This document shows, in pieces, positions 1 to 12,431 of a stretch of DNA of 64,000 bases (positions are counted from its first letter, which is position 1; the number at the start of each line of letters is the position of its first letter). This stretch comes from Woeseiaceae bacterium (lineage in GTDB: Bacteria; Pseudomonadota; Gammaproteobacteria; Steroidobacterales; Woeseiaceae), in NCBI GenBank assembly GCA_021773135.1, contig JAJFKP010000044.1, positions 1 to 64,000 of the forward strand, in the 5' to 3' direction. The notes under the pieces were generated by a model. The model was given only the letters and a program-made list of their open reading frames with translations. It was not told the origin of the DNA and searched no databases. Both the position numbers and the translations under genes were made by a program.

Positions 1-155
1 GCAATTTTTCGTAATAGGGATTGGGTGGTCGATGAGGCCCTCACCGGTGCGTCACATTCGGGCAGCTCTTACAGGTAGTTATTTCCCGCGATTGTCCCAA
101 ACCGGGCACTCATAGATTATCCTTAACCGACCACCGGGATATGGAGTCTCACGAA

Positions 156-584
156 ATGAAATTGGTAAGCGACATCCTCGAATCCAAAGGCAGCGAAATC
201 TGGGCCGTCAAACCCGACAATACGGTGTATGAGTCGCTGCAACTGATGGCGGACAAAGGCATTGGCTCCTTGCTCGTTATGGATGGAGAAAAACTGGTCG
301 GGATCGTGACCGAACGCGACTACGCTCGCAAAGTCATTCTCGAGGGCAAAAGCTCCAAAAATTCCACTGTCGCGGAAGTAATGACCACTCGAGTCCTTTG
401 CGTAAGTCCCGAGCGTACCGTCGATGAGTGCATGGCATTGATGACCGACAAACGCGCCAGGCACTTGCCGGTCCTCGATCACAAACGGGTGGTTGGCGTG
501 GTGTCGATAGGCGACCTGGTCAAGGCGATGATCAGCGAGCAGCAAGTCCTGATCGACCAGTTGCAGCATTACATTTCCGGCTGA
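156..584 (+). CDS. CBS-domain pair protein
   Basis: A 142-residue soluble protein made almost only of two CBS domains (about residues 8-65 and 73-130). The motifs LLVMDGEKLVGIVTERDYAR and HLPVLDHKRVVGVVSIGDL are typical of each half. CBS pairs (Bateman modules) bind adenine nucleotides and act as energy sensors. With no attached enzyme domain the partner cannot be told. An ATG lies 15 bases upstream at 141, but the one at 156 has a GGAG at 143-146 nine bases before it, so I start there. It is convergent with the antiporter gene that follows. Family confident, role unknown. Confidence 0.9.
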   Translation: MKLVSDILESKGSEIWAVKPDNTVYESLQLMADKGIGSLLVMDGEKLVGIVTERDYARKVILEGKSSKNSTVAEVMTTRVLCVSPERTVDECMALMTDKRARHLPVLDHKRVVGVVSIGDLVKAMISEQQVLIDQLQHYISG

Positions 585-627
585 CTACAGCGGAATAGAC
601 CGCAGTTTCAATTTGTATTGCGGAGTA

Positions 628-2028
628 TCAGATCAAGGCGTACAGCGTCGCCGTGACTGCTGCAACCGATAGCGCATACGGCAACTGGGTAATGACATGA
701 TCGATGTGATCACTGCCAGCGCCTACAGACGACAGAACGGTTGTGTCGGACACCGGGGATGCGTGATCGCCGAATATTCCGCCACCGGCGATTGCGGCAA
801 CTGTCTGGTAGACCAAAGGTTCGATCGCTCCTCCGGTTAGTTCGAAAGCGACAGGTAGCGCCACTGGCATCATCATTGCGTAGGCGCCCCACGACGTGCC
901 GGTTGAAAAAGAGATTGCGGCAGTCAACAAAAATGTAATTATAACCAACGAATTAGGTGATAAACCTTCAGTGAATTGTTCAACTATGAATTGCCCCGCT
1001 CCCAGTTCCGTAGTGACCGAATTCAAGGCGTAGGCCAGTGCGATAATCAACAACGCTGCCATCACATTTTTGGTTCCGGCAACCACGACGTCGGCGATCT
1101 CGGCGAGGCTTTTAAAGCTCTTCTTGACGCTAAGAACCACGAATAACCAGGCGTTCGCCAGCATGAATGCCTCGACAATTCTCACCGAGCCCGTTTGAAT
1201 AATCGTCCAGGTACCAATTAGGACCAGCAACAGCACAGGCGCCAGCAGCTCGAGCAATAGTGACGGCCTGTAGTCGCCGGAGACTGCCAGAACATCGTCA
1301 CCGTCATCGGTAAGCAGCGGCTTGGCGCCAGGGCGAATCAGGTCGCCGCTTTCCGCTACCCGCCGCTCAGCTTTACGCATCGGTCCAAAATCCGGAATGA
1401 CGCCAAGGCACACCAGCAATGTAAACAAAAGCATCAGCATTGGATAGAAGTTGTATTTAATGGCGCCAATGAATATCGCCAAGCCCGCATCGACCGAGCC
1501 CACATCGGCCTGTGTTGCGATCAGGCTGGCCACGTACGCGCCCCATGCCGTGAACGGCACCAGGATGCATACGGATGCGGTCGTCGAATCCAGAATGAAT
1601 GCGAGCTTCTCACGTGGTATCCGTACGCGATCGGACATGGGACGTATGACCGCACCGGTCAGGAGCGGGCTGAAATAGTCATCGACGATGACGAAGCCCA
1701 TGCCCCAGGCAGAAATCTCTACTTTCCGTCGGCTGGCGGAATCGCCGGAAAATCGCTGCGCCAGTGCGCCAAGCACACCGGCTCGTTTGAACAACTCGAA
1801 AAGAATCCCGATCAGAATCACGATTTCGCAAATCCAGATAAAATCTCCGTTCCCAAGCGACTTCTGAAACAACTCGTTGAGACCGACTCCAGGAGCACTT
1901 CCGAGCATGAGCGTGCCTGCAAACGTGCCTACCAACATGGCCAAGAGTGCGGAACGGGTGATGAACGCCAGCACCAGCGTAGTCAGAAGCGGCAGCATCG
2001 ACCACACTCCCCAGCCCATCTCCTGCAT
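628..2028 (-). CDS. NhaC-family Na+/H+ antiporter
   Basis: A 466-residue polytopic inner-membrane protein with roughly eleven or twelve hydrophobic segments. It carries the family signatures in both halves: VDDYFSPLLTGAVIRPMSDR near residue 120 and GDHASPVSDTTVLSS near residue 415. These are hallmarks of the NhaC/YqkI antiporter family, which exchanges Na+ (or organic substrates in some relatives) for protons. A longer hydrophilic loop around residues 215-255 separates the halves. The start has a GGAG about eight bases upstream. It is divergent from the secreted FAH-like gene, with about 185 bases between them. Substrate specificity cannot be read from sequence. Confidence 0.85.
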   Translation of the reverse strand: MQEMGWGVWSMLPLLTTLVLAFITRSALLAMLVGTFAGTLMLGSAPGVGLNELFQKSLGNGDFIWICEIVILIGILFELFKRAGVLGALAQRFSGDSASRRKVEISAWGMGFVIVDDYFSPLLTGAVIRPMSDRVRIPREKLAFILDSTTASVCILVPFTAWGAYVASLIATQADVGSVDAGLAIFIGAIKYNFYPMLMLLFTLLVCLGVIPDFGPMRKAERRVAESGDLIRPGAKPLLTDDGDDVLAVSGDYRPSLLLELLAPVLLLVLIGTWTIIQTGSVRIVEAFMLANAWLFVVLSVKKSFKSLAEIADVVVAGTKNVMAALLIIALAYALNSVTTELGAGQFIVEQFTEGLSPNSLVIITFLLTAAISFSTGTSWGAYAMMMPVALPVAFELTGGAIEPLVYQTVAAIAGGGIFGDHASPVSDTTVLSSVGAGSDHIDHVITQLPYALSVAAVTATLYALI

Positions 2029-2213
2029 CTATTCCACTCCGATCACTGACTTGCGGCCCACGATGCAGTTTTTTGGGAATCATTACAACGCAGGCACGAT
2101 ACGAAAGAGCACTTGCATTACAGCGCCCGTGGAAGGAGACTTCGATTCAAACTGGCCAGGCGGCCGGCGCACCTGAAGACAAAAGACTTCGGCGAGAATT
2201 CGGGGGAATTCGA

Positions 2214-3080
2214 ATGATAAGAAAACGAGTGGCCGGCGCGGCAGCGCTTGGCTTGATTGTATTTAGCGGGGCAACAGCAATGGCGGCAGATATCACCAGG
2301 TATGTTCGTTATGCGGCGAACGAACAGGCCCATTACGGCGTCGAGGACGGCAATCAAATTAACGAACTCGATGCGGCGCCCTGGCATGGTGGCAAACCGA
2401 CAGGCAAACAGGTGGCAACTTCGGACGTGACGTTACTCGCGCCGGCAGAACCCTCCAAGGTCATCGCCGTGGGCTACAACTATGTCAGTCATCGTGAGGA
2501 CATGACGCACGTAGAAAATCGTCCGATTCCGGAATACCCGCCCCTGTTTTTAAAATTGCCAACAACGATTACAGGACCCAATACGGATGTTGAATACCCT
2601 GCCGACGCTTCGGACCTGCATTTTGAAGGCGAGCTCGTCATCGTCGTCGGCAAGACAGCCAGCAAGGTTTCTGCCGATAACGCCGGCGACTACATTTTCG
2701 GCGTAACTGCCGGCAATGATATTAGCGAGCGATCCTGGCAAGCCAATGATCTGCAGTGGTTTCGTGCTAAGGGCACCGATGGCTTCGGCCCACTCGGCCC
2801 GGCGATTGTCACCGGACTGAACTACCTCGACTTGCGCGTACAAACCCGCCTAAACGGCGAAACGATGCAGGACCAAAGTTCGATCGATCAAATCCATAAC
2901 CCGCACGCCGTGTTGAGCTATATAAGCCAGTACGTGACGCTGCATCCGGGCGATATCATCTATACCGGCACACCGGGTGCAACAAGCGCTATGCAACCAG
3001 GCGATACAGTTGAAATCGAAGTGGAAGGTGTCGGTGTCCTGAGAAACCGCATCGTATCGTCGGGCAAAAACGCCCGCTGA
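2214..3080 (+). CDS. Secreted fumarylacetoacetate hydrolase-family protein
   Basis: A 288-residue protein with a clear Sec signal peptide (MIRKR, hydrophobic core, cleavage after AMA near residue 24) followed by an FAH-fold catalytic domain. The fold is shown by the metal-binding FEGELVIVVGK, then GNDISERSWQ, then KGTDGFGPLGPAIV and YTGTPGATSAMQPGD. Family members hydrolyse or decarboxylate beta-diketo or 2-oxo acids in catabolism and are normally cytosolic. Export is unusual. I start at 2214 because GGGGGA precedes it and the signal peptide begins there; a longer in-frame reading from 2073 has no such support. The NHL-propeller gene follows after 43 bases, probably co-transcribed. Substrate unknown. 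Confidence 0.85.
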   Translation: MIRKRVAGAAALGLIVFSGATAMAADITRYVRYAANEQAHYGVEDGNQINELDAAPWHGGKPTGKQVATSDVTLLAPAEPSKVIAVGYNYVSHREDMTHVENRPIPEYPPLFLKLPTTITGPNTDVEYPADASDLHFEGELVIVVGKTASKVSADNAGDYIFGVTAGNDISERSWQANDLQWFRAKGTDGFGPLGPAIVTGLNYLDLRVQTRLNGETMQDQSSIDQIHNPHAVLSYISQYVTLHPGDIIYTGTPGATSAMQPGDTVEIEVEGVGVLRNRIVSSGKNAR

Positions 3081-3123
3081 ATAATCAGAATTGCGTTGAA
3101 AACACATTTTTTAAGGTGAATAA

Positions 3124-4140
3124 ATGAATCGAGTAACCAAGGCCACACTTTCTATTGTCATGTTTGTTCTGACCAGCGCTGGCATCGCTTCTGCCCAAAA
3201 CAATGCGCCGAACCCCTACAGGACTATTGCAGGCTGGGCGAAGCTGCCAGACGGTCGCGAATGGGGTGCAACCAGTGCGATCTATCCTGCCAATGACGGC
3301 AAGCATATCTGGATTGCAGAGCGCTGCGGCACCAACCTCTGCGTTGGCAGTGATGTTGACCCGGTCATGTTGTTTGACGCCGACGGCAACGTCGTCAAGA
3401 GTTTTGGCTCAGGCATGATTACCTGGCCACATGGCATGTATGTCGACGCCGATGACAATGTGTGGATCGCTGATGCCGTCGGTTATGCACCGGTGCCCGA
3501 AGGCATCGGACATACGATTATGAAGTTCAGCCCCGATGGCGAACTCCTTATGCGACTTGGCAAGGAAGGCGAGGCGGGTGACGGCATTGACGTGTTCAAT
3601 AAGCCCTCCGACATGCTGGTAGCACCCAACGGCGACATCTTCGTTGCCGACGGCCACGACGCCGGGGGCAATAATCGCATCATCAAGTTCGATAAAGACG
3701 GTAAATACCTCCTGCAGTGGGGTTCAACCGGCGGCGATCATGGGCAGTTTCGTGACCCGCATGCACTGGCAATGGATTCGCAGGGCCGACTGTTCGTCGG
3801 CGATCGCGGCAACAGTCGATTGCAGATATTCAGCCAGAACGGCGAATGGATATCGACCTGGACCCAGTTCGGGCGTCCCAGCGGACTGTTCATTGACGAC
3901 AATGACATTCTCTATTCCGCAGACTCGGAGTCGAATGCGCGCCGCAATACAGGGTGGAAACGTGGCATTCGCATTGGGAGCGCCAAAGACGGTTTTGTAA
4001 CGGCCTTTATTCCGGATCCGGAACCTGACCAGGATAATTCCGGTACCAGTGCCGCGGAAGGCATTGCGGTAGATGCGGCAGGCAATATCTATGGTGCCGA
4101 GGTCGGGCCCCGCACCGTCATAAAATACGTGCGGCGCTAG
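3124..4140 (+). CDS. Secreted NHL-repeat beta-propeller protein
   Basis: A 338-residue protein with a signal peptide (residues 1-24, cleaved near ASA|QNN) and four to six NHL-type blades, for example WPHGMYVDADDNVWIADAVG, KPSDMLVAPNGDIFVADGHD, DPHALAMDSQGRLFVGDRGN and AAEGIAVDAAGNIYGAEVG. Such proteins resemble the peptidyl-alpha-hydroxyglycine amidating lyase and SMP-30 groups. Whether this one is a lyase, a lactonase or only a binding scaffold is open. A pair of cysteines (RCGTNLC) in the first blade may form a disulfide, which fits a periplasmic location. It lies 43 bases after the secreted FAH-like gene, so a shared periplasmic task is likely. Confidence 0.85.
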   Translation: MNRVTKATLSIVMFVLTSAGIASAQNNAPNPYRTIAGWAKLPDGREWGATSAIYPANDGKHIWIAERCGTNLCVGSDVDPVMLFDADGNVVKSFGSGMITWPHGMYVDADDNVWIADAVGYAPVPEGIGHTIMKFSPDGELLMRLGKEGEAGDGIDVFNKPSDMLVAPNGDIFVADGHDAGGNNRIIKFDKDGKYLLQWGSTGGDHGQFRDPHALAMDSQGRLFVGDRGNSRLQIFSQNGEWISTWTQFGRPSGLFIDDNDILYSADSESNARRNTGWKRGIRIGSAKDGFVTAFIPDPEPDQDNSGTSAAEGIAVDAAGNIYGAEVGPRTVIKYVRR

Positions 4141-4317
4141 CCGACCGTTTACATTTGAGCGATTAATAAGGCTAAGCTTTCCGCAAGTACTTGATATTGC
4201 TGGAGCGGGCCCCACGTTACAGCAGTAAATCTGCCAACAATGCGGAACCAGGTAGATTGTGCACAGGTCAGAAATGGTAGACTTTTCGAATAGATTTTTA
4301 CTTCAGGAGTAAGCGGA

Positions 4318-5007
4318 ATGAACCAGAACGTCAACTACCTGGCGCCGGTAGCAGAGGCATCAGTAGAGGATCGCTCGAACTTTATCTGGAAGTGCTACGC
4401 ACATGTCGTGGGCGCCATACTGGCGTTCGCCGCGATCGAGATGTACCTGTTCCAGGCAGGCGTAGCCCAGTCAATGGCAATGCGCCTGAGTGAAATCTGG
4501 TGGATGATTTTCGGTGCTTTCATTCTTGGTGGCTGGGGTGCAACGCATGTGGCACATCGCGTTCAGTCGATCCAGGCACAATACGGGGCGCTGGCATTTT
4601 TCATCGTAATTCAGGCAATCATTTTCGCGCCAATTCTTTACATCGCATCAGTCATGCGTCCTGGCCTGATCGATGATGCGGTCGGCGTAACAGTGCTGGG
4701 TTGCGTAGGCTTGATCGCTACCGCGATGATCACACGCAAAGACTTTTCATTCTTGCGCGGCATGCTCGTCTGGGTGGGCATACTTGCTTTCGTCGGCATC
4801 ATCTTCAGCATGATCTCCGGCTTCCAGCTGGGCACATGGTTTTCTGTCGCGATGATTGGCTTCGCCGGCGCGGCGGTGCTGTATGACACATCCAACATCA
4901 TTCACCACTATCCGCAGGACAAATATGTAGCCGCATCCATGCAACTGTTTGGCTCAATTGCGCTGATGTTCTGGTACATACTCAGGCTGTTCATGAGTCG
5001 CGACTAA
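4318..5007 (+). CDS. Bax inhibitor-1 family membrane protein
   Basis: A 229-residue inner-membrane protein with seven predicted transmembrane segments. It has the BI-1/YccA pattern, including the late motif GFAGAAVLYDTSNIIHHYPQ and a C-terminal hydrophobic helix ending in LFMSRD. Bacterial relatives (YccA, YbhL, BsYetJ) are linked to membrane-protein quality control through FtsH or to calcium leak. The exact role here is unknown. AGGAG about eight bases before the ATG supports the start. Transcription should end at the strong hairpin at 5027-5052. Confidence 0.88.
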   Translation: MNQNVNYLAPVAEASVEDRSNFIWKCYAHVVGAILAFAAIEMYLFQAGVAQSMAMRLSEIWWMIFGAFILGGWGATHVAHRVQSIQAQYGALAFFIVIQAIIFAPILYIASVMRPGLIDDAVGVTVLGCVGLIATAMITRKDFSFLRGMLVWVGILAFVGIIFSMISGFQLGTWFSVAMIGFAGAAVLYDTSNIIHHYPQDKYVAASMQLFGSIALMFWYILRLFMSRD

Positions 5008-5026
5008 CCGGTCGTTTAACGACACG

Positions 5027-5052
5027 AAAAGGCCGGCATTCGCCGGCCTTTT
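5027..5052. terminator. Bidirectional intrinsic terminator
   Basis: An 11-bp perfect stem, AAAAGGCCGGC, with an ATTC loop and its complement, followed by a T run. The A run on the left makes it work in both directions, which suits its place between the convergent BI-1-like gene and serS (stop at 5074). Confidence 0.9.
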
Positions 5053-5073
5053 TATTGTGCCTGACCGGCACCA

Positions 5074-6387
<1,314 letters not shown>

Positions 6388-7758
6388 TCACTTCGTCTCT
6401 TCATTCGGCGAATTCCCAGATTTCTCATTACGCCTGGCAATATCCGCCAGCTTCTCGCGAATCTGTAACTCGAGACCGCGCGGGACGGGATGATAATACT
6501 TACGTGTCGGCATGTCGTCGGGAAAGTAAGTTTCACCCGCTGCCAATGCGTCTTCTTCGTTATGAGCGTAGCGATAATCCTTGCCGTAACCTAAGTCCTT
6601 CATCAGGCGGGTGGGCGCGTTCCTCAAATGCAGCGGCACGTCCAGCGTTCCGAACTCCTGTACGTCCGCGGCGGCACTTTTGGCGGCTTCGTATACAGCG
6701 TTGCTTTTTGCCGCACAAGCCAGGAACACGACCGCCTGTGCAATTGCGAGCTCGCCTTCGGGGCTGCCCAGCCGCTCATACGTTTCCGAAGCATCCAGGC
6801 ATAGCCTGAGCGCGCGTGGATCCGCATTCCCGATATCCTCGGAGGCAACGCGAATGATTCGTCGTGCCACGTAAAGCGGATCACAGCCACCATCGAGCAT
6901 TCGCATAAGCCAATAGAGTGACGCATCCGGGTCAGACCCGCGAATCGATTTGTGCAATGCAGAAATCTGGTCGTAGAAATACTCGCCCTTCTTATCAAAT
7001 CGGCGCCGACTGCCCTGCGCAATTTCCTGCGCGATCGCAGCCGTAATCGTCCGAACACCCGCTTCAACCGGCGCGAGATCTGCGGCCAGTTCGAGGAGGT
7101 TTAACGCACGCCGCGCATCGCCGTCGGCAGCCATCACAATTAACTCGGCAGCGTTGTCGTGAAGCGCTATGTTTTCTGACGCCAGGCCCAGATCGACCTC
7201 GCGCAGCGCTCTGCGCAGCACCTCGTGCAACGATGCGGACGCAAGGGACTTGAGCACATAGACTCGCGCACGAGACAGCAAAGCATTATTCAATTCAAAA
7301 GACGGGTTTTCGGTCGTTGCACCGATAAAGGTAAGTGTGCCGTCCTCCACGTACGGCAGGAATGCATCCTGCTGTGATTTGTTGAATCGATGTACTTCAT
7401 CGAGGAACAGTACGGTTCGTTTGTCGTAGACCTCACGGTATTCTTTCGCTTCCTGTACCGCGGCACGCACTTCCTTGATACCTGCCATAACAGCCGAAAG
7501 GCCAATGAAATGGGCGTCAGTCGCGTGCGCCATCATCCGCGCAAGGGTCGTTTTACCAGTGCCGGGCGGGCCCCAGAAAATCATTGAGTGCACCCGCCCC
7601 TGCTCTATTGCAGTACGCAGCGGCTTGCCTTCGGCGAGCAGGTGCTCCTGGCCGAAAAACCCGTCCAGAGATGCCGGGCGAGCGCGATCCGCCAGCGGGC
7701 GATGCACGTCGGCACCGGGTGACAACCTTTCTTTCTGGTTTTGAAAGAGATCAGCCAA
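6388..7758 (-). CDS. rarA: Replication-associated recombination AAA+ ATPase RarA
   Basis: A 456-residue AAA+ ATPase of the RarA/MgsA/WRNIP1 family, which acts at stalled replication forks and single-strand/double-strand junctions. Walker A is GPPGTGKTT and Walker B is [21 protein letters not shown] is the sensor 1 region. The C-terminal tetramerisation half carries [20 protein letters not shown] place the start at a TTG (7758) that overlaps the stop of the upstream VanZ-like gene by eight bases, giving the N-terminus (M)[12 protein letters not shown] longer frame from 7806 would run through the VanZ gene and adds residues unlike the family. Translational coupling is likely. Confidence 0.93.
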   Translation of the reverse strand: MADLFQNQKERLSPGADVHRPLADRARPASLDGFFGQEHLLAEGKPLRTAIEQGRVHSMIFWGPPGTGKTTLARMMAHATDAHFIGLSAVMAGIKEVRAAVQEAKEYREVYDKRTVLFLDEVHRFNKSQQDAFLPYVEDGTLTFIGATTENPSFELNNALLSRARVYVLKSLASASLHEVLRRALREVDLGLASENIALHDNAAELIVMAADGDARRALNLLELAADLAPVEAGVRTITAAIAQEIAQGSRRRFDKKGEYFYDQISALHKSIRGSDPDASLYWLMRMLDGGCDPLYVARRIIRVASEDIGNADPRALRLCLDASETYERLGSPEGELAIAQAVVFLACAAKSNAVYEAAKSAAADVQEFGTLDVPLHLRNAPTRLMKDLGYGKDYRYAHNEEDALAAGETYFPDDMPTRKYYHPVPRGLELQIREKLADIARRNEKSGNSPNEETK

Positions 7759-8158
7759 ACTTCTTTTGCATCCAGTCCTCTGCGCGCAGACTCCAGCCGC
7801 CAGCACCTATGAGCGCGAGAATCAGCCCGCATCCAACGCCGAGAATGTCTGCGATGAGATCACCGGTTTCGGCCGTCCGGTAAGACACCAGCGACTGGCA
7901 GACTTCAATCAGGCCGCCAAAGGCTACAAGGGCCACTGCCAGCCAGCCATAGGACCGACGCGCGAATTGCCCAGAATACCAGACAGCCAGGAAGGCAAAC
8001 GTTATACCGTGCAGCCACTTGTCGGAAAGCGGCAACCAGCGCGGGCCCGAATCGCCGGACCATGGAAACAATGCGGGCATCATAGCGAAACCGAGAACAC
8101 CAATAAGCAGAAGCAGACCGGCAAACCGCCATCGCCCGGGATAACTCAATGGCAACAT
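7751..8158 (-). CDS. VanZ-like small membrane protein
   Basis: A 135-residue inner-membrane protein with four hydrophobic segments. It has the VanZ-type features LPLSDKWLHGITFAFLAVWYS and AFGGLIEVCQSLVSYRTAETGDLIADILG, where the His and the E-x-x-Q/D-x-x-AD residues are the conserved positions. VanZ itself gives low-level teicoplanin resistance; most homologues have no known role. It starts directly after the lolA stop and its own stop overlaps the rarA start, so it sits inside the lolA-rarA-serS operon. It is an addition relative to the E. coli order. Confidence 0.85.
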   Translation of the reverse strand: MLPLSYPGRWRFAGLLLLIGVLGFAMMPALFPWSGDSGPRWLPLSDKWLHGITFAFLAVWYSGQFARRSYGWLAVALVAFGGLIEVCQSLVSYRTAETGDLIADILGVGCGLILALIGAGGWSLRAEDWMQKKFG

Positions 8159-8827
8159 TTAGAGATCTGCGGGCGGTTTGGCTACCGGTGTTCCGACCAG
8201 GTCGACGCCGGCAGGCGGCGAAAAGGCGAACAGTTGATCGTCGATGGGTTCGTTAAACGTCACATCCAGCAGTGCAATCAGAGTGGTTTGTTCGAGATTG
8301 TCGGTAAACAGCATGCGCGTCAATTCGCCGTCGGTGAAACCCAGTTCGACCATATTGAAACCACTGTCCGTATCCTTTGGCCGCAGCCGTACCCACACGG
8401 TGCCACGCTCTGAAAAACTGCCCACGTAATCGAAATCGTCCAGCACGTCACTTGAACCGCCAAGCAGAATGGCCGGGGTGCTGCCAAGCGCATTTGACTG
8501 GTCCTTGACTGTGACCTGCTCAAGGTCCACATCGTAACTCCAGATATTGACGCCGTCCGCAATCAGTATCTGCTCGTATGGATACTTGTAAGACCAGCGA
8601 AACTGTCCGGGCCGGCGTATATGCAGCGTGCCGGACGACTCTTCTATGACTGCATTGCTCGCATCAACCAGCTCCTGTTCGAACCGCCCCGAGATCGTAG
8701 TAACCTTGCTGAGAAAGTCCTCAACCAGCAGACGGCCTGCTGCATTGTCGACCTGTTGGGCGTTGGCCAGCGCGCCATGTAGCAGACAGGAAAGGAGAAA
8801 CAACCAACCAGATCGCATGATGTTCAC
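8159..8827 (-). CDS. lolA: Periplasmic lipoprotein carrier LolA
   Basis: A 222-residue chaperone that carries lipoproteins released by LolCDE across the periplasm to LolB in the outer membrane. It has a signal peptide ending ALANAQ and the LolA core RFEQELVDASNAVIEESSG, RRPGQFRWSYKYPYEQ and LIADGVNIWSYDVDLEQVTV. I choose the GTG at 8827 because AAGGAG (8835-8840) lies seven bases upstream. The ATG nine bases further in is too far from it. The ribosome-binding site sits inside the ftsK 3' end, so the two genes are coupled. The cognate release complex is encoded at 55.1-58.3 kb in this window. Confidence 0.93.
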   Translation of the reverse strand: MNIMRSGWLFLLSCLLHGALANAQQVDNAAGRLLVEDFLSKVTTISGRFEQELVDASNAVIEESSGTLHIRRPGQFRWSYKYPYEQILIADGVNIWSYDVDLEQVTVKDQSNALGSTPAILLGGSSDVLDDFDYVGSFSERGTVWVRLRPKDTDSGFNMVELGFTDGELTRMLFTDNLEQTTLIALLDVTFNEPIDDQLFAFSPPAGVDLVGTPVAKPPADL

Positions 8828-8831
8828 CAAG

Positions 8832-11150
8832 TCACTCCTTGCCAGGCGTTGGAACGAGAATTTCCCGTGTACCATTCGACTGCAACGGGCCAACCAGGCC
8901 CGCCTCTTCCATCGTCTCTACCATCCTGGCCGCCCGGTTATAGCCGATCTTGAGGCGCCGCTGTACGCCTGATATTGAAGCCTTCCTGGTGTCCATAACT
9001 ACCTGCACTGCCTGATCGTAAAGCGGATCCTGCTCCGCATCTATCTGGTCCGCCGGCATCGGATCGATGCCGGTCAGTCCTGGCGTTAGACTCGACGGCG
9101 CATCAACAATTTCATCTATATAGCGTGGTGCACCGGCTTTTTTCAGATTGCGCACCACCGCGTGAACCTCGTGATCCGCAACAAACGCCCCATGGACACG
9201 GGTAGGCAAAGAGGTTCCGGGCGGCAGATAAAGCATATCGCCGTGTCCCAACAGGTTCTCCGCACCCATCTGATCCAGGATGGTGCGGGAATCCACTTTC
9301 GCCGAAACTTGAAACGCGATGCGAGTCGGGATGTTTGCCTTGATCAGACCGGTTATAACGTCCACTGAAGGCCGCTGCGTAGCGAGGAGCATGTGAATGC
9401 CGGACGCACGTGCCTTCTGCGCGAGCCGGGCGATCAGTTCTTCGACTTTCTTGCCGACAATCATCATCATATCGGCGAGTTCGTCGATGATGATTACGAT
9501 AAATGGCAACGGTGTCAGGGTAGGATGCTCGACCGGTTTATCGGGATCCTCTAATTCGGGCGGCTTCCAGGTCGGGTCCGGTATCGGGGCGCCACTGTCC
9601 AGGGCATCTTTTACCTTGCGGTTGTAACCGCCGATATTGCGGACGCCGAGTGCTGCCATCAACCGATAGCGCCGATCCATTTCCCCCACGCACCAGCGCA
9701 GCGCATTGGCAGCCTCTTTCATGTCGGTGACGACAGGCGTGAGGAGGTGCGGAATTCCTTCGTAAACGGATAGCTCAAGCATCTTCGGATCGACCATGAT
9801 CAGTCGCACATGCTCGGGCTTCGCCTTGTAAAGCAGGCTTAAAACCATGGCATTGATTGCGACCGACTTACCTGAACCCGTGGTTCCAGCTATTAGCAAA
9901 TGCGGCATCCGCGAGAGGTCAGCCACCACCGATTTGCCACCGATATCTTTGCCCAGAGCAAGCGTCAGAGGAGAGGCCAGTTCGTCGTAGGCCTTACTCT
10001 TCAGTATTTCGCCAAGCGTCACAATCTCGCGATTTTCATTGGGAATTTCTAAGCCGATGTACGATCGCCCGGGAATAACTTCGACAACGCGGACGCTCAC
10101 CACCGACAAGGAACGGGCCAGATCTTTTGCGAGATTAGAGATTTGGCTAACTTTTACGCCGGGCGCGGGATCGAGCTCAAACCGGGTTATGATCGGTCCG
10201 GGTGAGACTGAGACGACTTCCACTTCGATGCCGAAGTCGCGCAGCTTGAGTTCCACAAGCCGGGACATCGCCTCCAGTGATTCCTCCGAATAGCCGTTGG
10301 TTTGCGGTGCAGGGTCGTCCAGCAGCGATAGCGGCGGCAATTCACCCTCTGATGGCGGCTCGAAAAGCGGTACCTGGCGCTCTTTCTCTGCCCGCACGCT
10401 GGTCTCAAGCGTCGCCATTGACGGCTCGATTCGAGGTGGCTTGCGACCCGCCGTGCGCTTCTTTTCCTTCTCGAAGACATCCTGGCGAGCTGCGAGCTGA
10501 CGCTTGCCTTCGGCACGATCACGAAATTCACCGATTTTCTCGCGCGCCTTCTCGAAACCCAGCAGGCACCACTGACCGACGCGATCCATGATCGTCAGCC
10601 AGGATATTCCGATGAACAAAGAAACGGATGCCACCCAGAGAAAAAACAGCAGCACACTCGCCCCCAGCAGTTTCATCAGGTCGGCCAGGTTGTTGCCGAA
10701 CACCTGGCCAACGATGCCGCCGGCCGTTTCGCGAAAACCTTCATTCGAGAAATGCAGGGTTGACAGCGCACAGCTCGTGATCAGGGTGGCAAGGAATCCG
10801 CCGAATCTTAGTGCGTAGTCTGCACGTGTGAACTGCTGTTCGTCGCGCTGCTCGCGAAAGATCATCCAGCCGAAGAAAAATACCATGATCGCAAACAGGT
10901 AAGCCGGCCGACCAAACAAATTGAACAACAAATCCGCAATAAGTGCGCCAATGCGCCCCATGCCGTTCTGTATATCACCGCCGCCACTCGCCTGGGTAAA
11001 TCCGGGATCGGTGGGATCATAGGTGAACAGTGCAGCCCACAGGATCACCGCAAAGGCGATAAAAATGGCCAACGCACCCTCACGCAGAGTCTTGGCGACC
11101 TGCGCCGATACCTTCGCGGGTGGTGTACGTACTTGTTTCGCTCTTGCCAT
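8832..11150 (-). CDS. ftsK: DNA translocase FtsK
   Basis: A 772-residue septal DNA pump that clears and aligns chromosome termini for XerCD recombination. Four transmembrane helices lie in the first 190 or so residues. A short linker rich in Lys, Arg and Glu follows, then the RecA-like motor with Walker [11 protein letters not shown] and Walker [16 protein letters not shown]. The C-terminal gamma winged helix (about the last 65 residues, [20 protein letters not shown]) reads KOPS sites. The start [11 protein letters not shown] at 11150 is preferred; the frame stays open to 11258 but those residues look non-coding. The linker is much shorter than in E. coli FtsK, as in many non-enteric bacteria. 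Confidence 0.95.
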   Translation of the reverse strand: MARAKQVRTPPAKVSAQVAKTLREGALAIFIAFAVILWAALFTYDPTDPGFTQASGGGDIQNGMGRIGALIADLLFNLFGRPAYLFAIMVFFFGWMIFREQRDEQQFTRADYALRFGGFLATLITSCALSTLHFSNEGFRETAGGIVGQVFGNNLADLMKLLGASVLLFFLWVASVSLFIGISWLTIMDRVGQWCLLGFEKAREKIGEFRDRAEGKRQLAARQDVFEKEKKRTAGRKPPRIEPSMATLETSVRAEKERQVPLFEPPSEGELPPLSLLDDPAPQTNGYSEESLEAMSRLVELKLRDFGIEVEVVSVSPGPIITRFELDPAPGVKVSQISNLAKDLARSLSVVSVRVVEVIPGRSYIGLEIPNENREIVTLGEILKSKAYDELASPLTLALGKDIGGKSVVADLSRMPHLLIAGTTGSGKSVAINAMVLSLLYKAKPEHVRLIMVDPKMLELSVYEGIPHLLTPVVTDMKEAANALRWCVGEMDRRYRLMAALGVRNIGGYNRKVKDALDSGAPIPDPTWKPPELEDPDKPVEHPTLTPLPFIVIIIDELADMMMIVGKKVEELIARLAQKARASGIHMLLATQRPSVDVITGLIKANIPTRIAFQVSAKVDSRTILDQMGAENLLGHGDMLYLPPGTSLPTRVHGAFVADHEVHAVVRNLKKAGAPRYIDEIVDAPSSLTPGLTGIDPMPADQIDAEQDPLYDQAVQVVMDTRKASISGVQRRLKIGYNRAARMVETMEEAGLVGPLQSNGTREILVPTPGKE

Positions 11151-12416
<1,266 letters not shown>

Positions 12417-12431
12417 GCGGCGCGAGAGACG

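Noticed and set aside
1-78. Open plus-strand frame from the left edge to TAG at 76-78
   Set aside because: Could be the end of an upstream gene, but 25 codons without a recognisable motif are not enough.
7766-8413. 215-codon plus-strand frame
   Set aside because: Antisense to vanZ-like and lolA, which are clearly real; no family motif.
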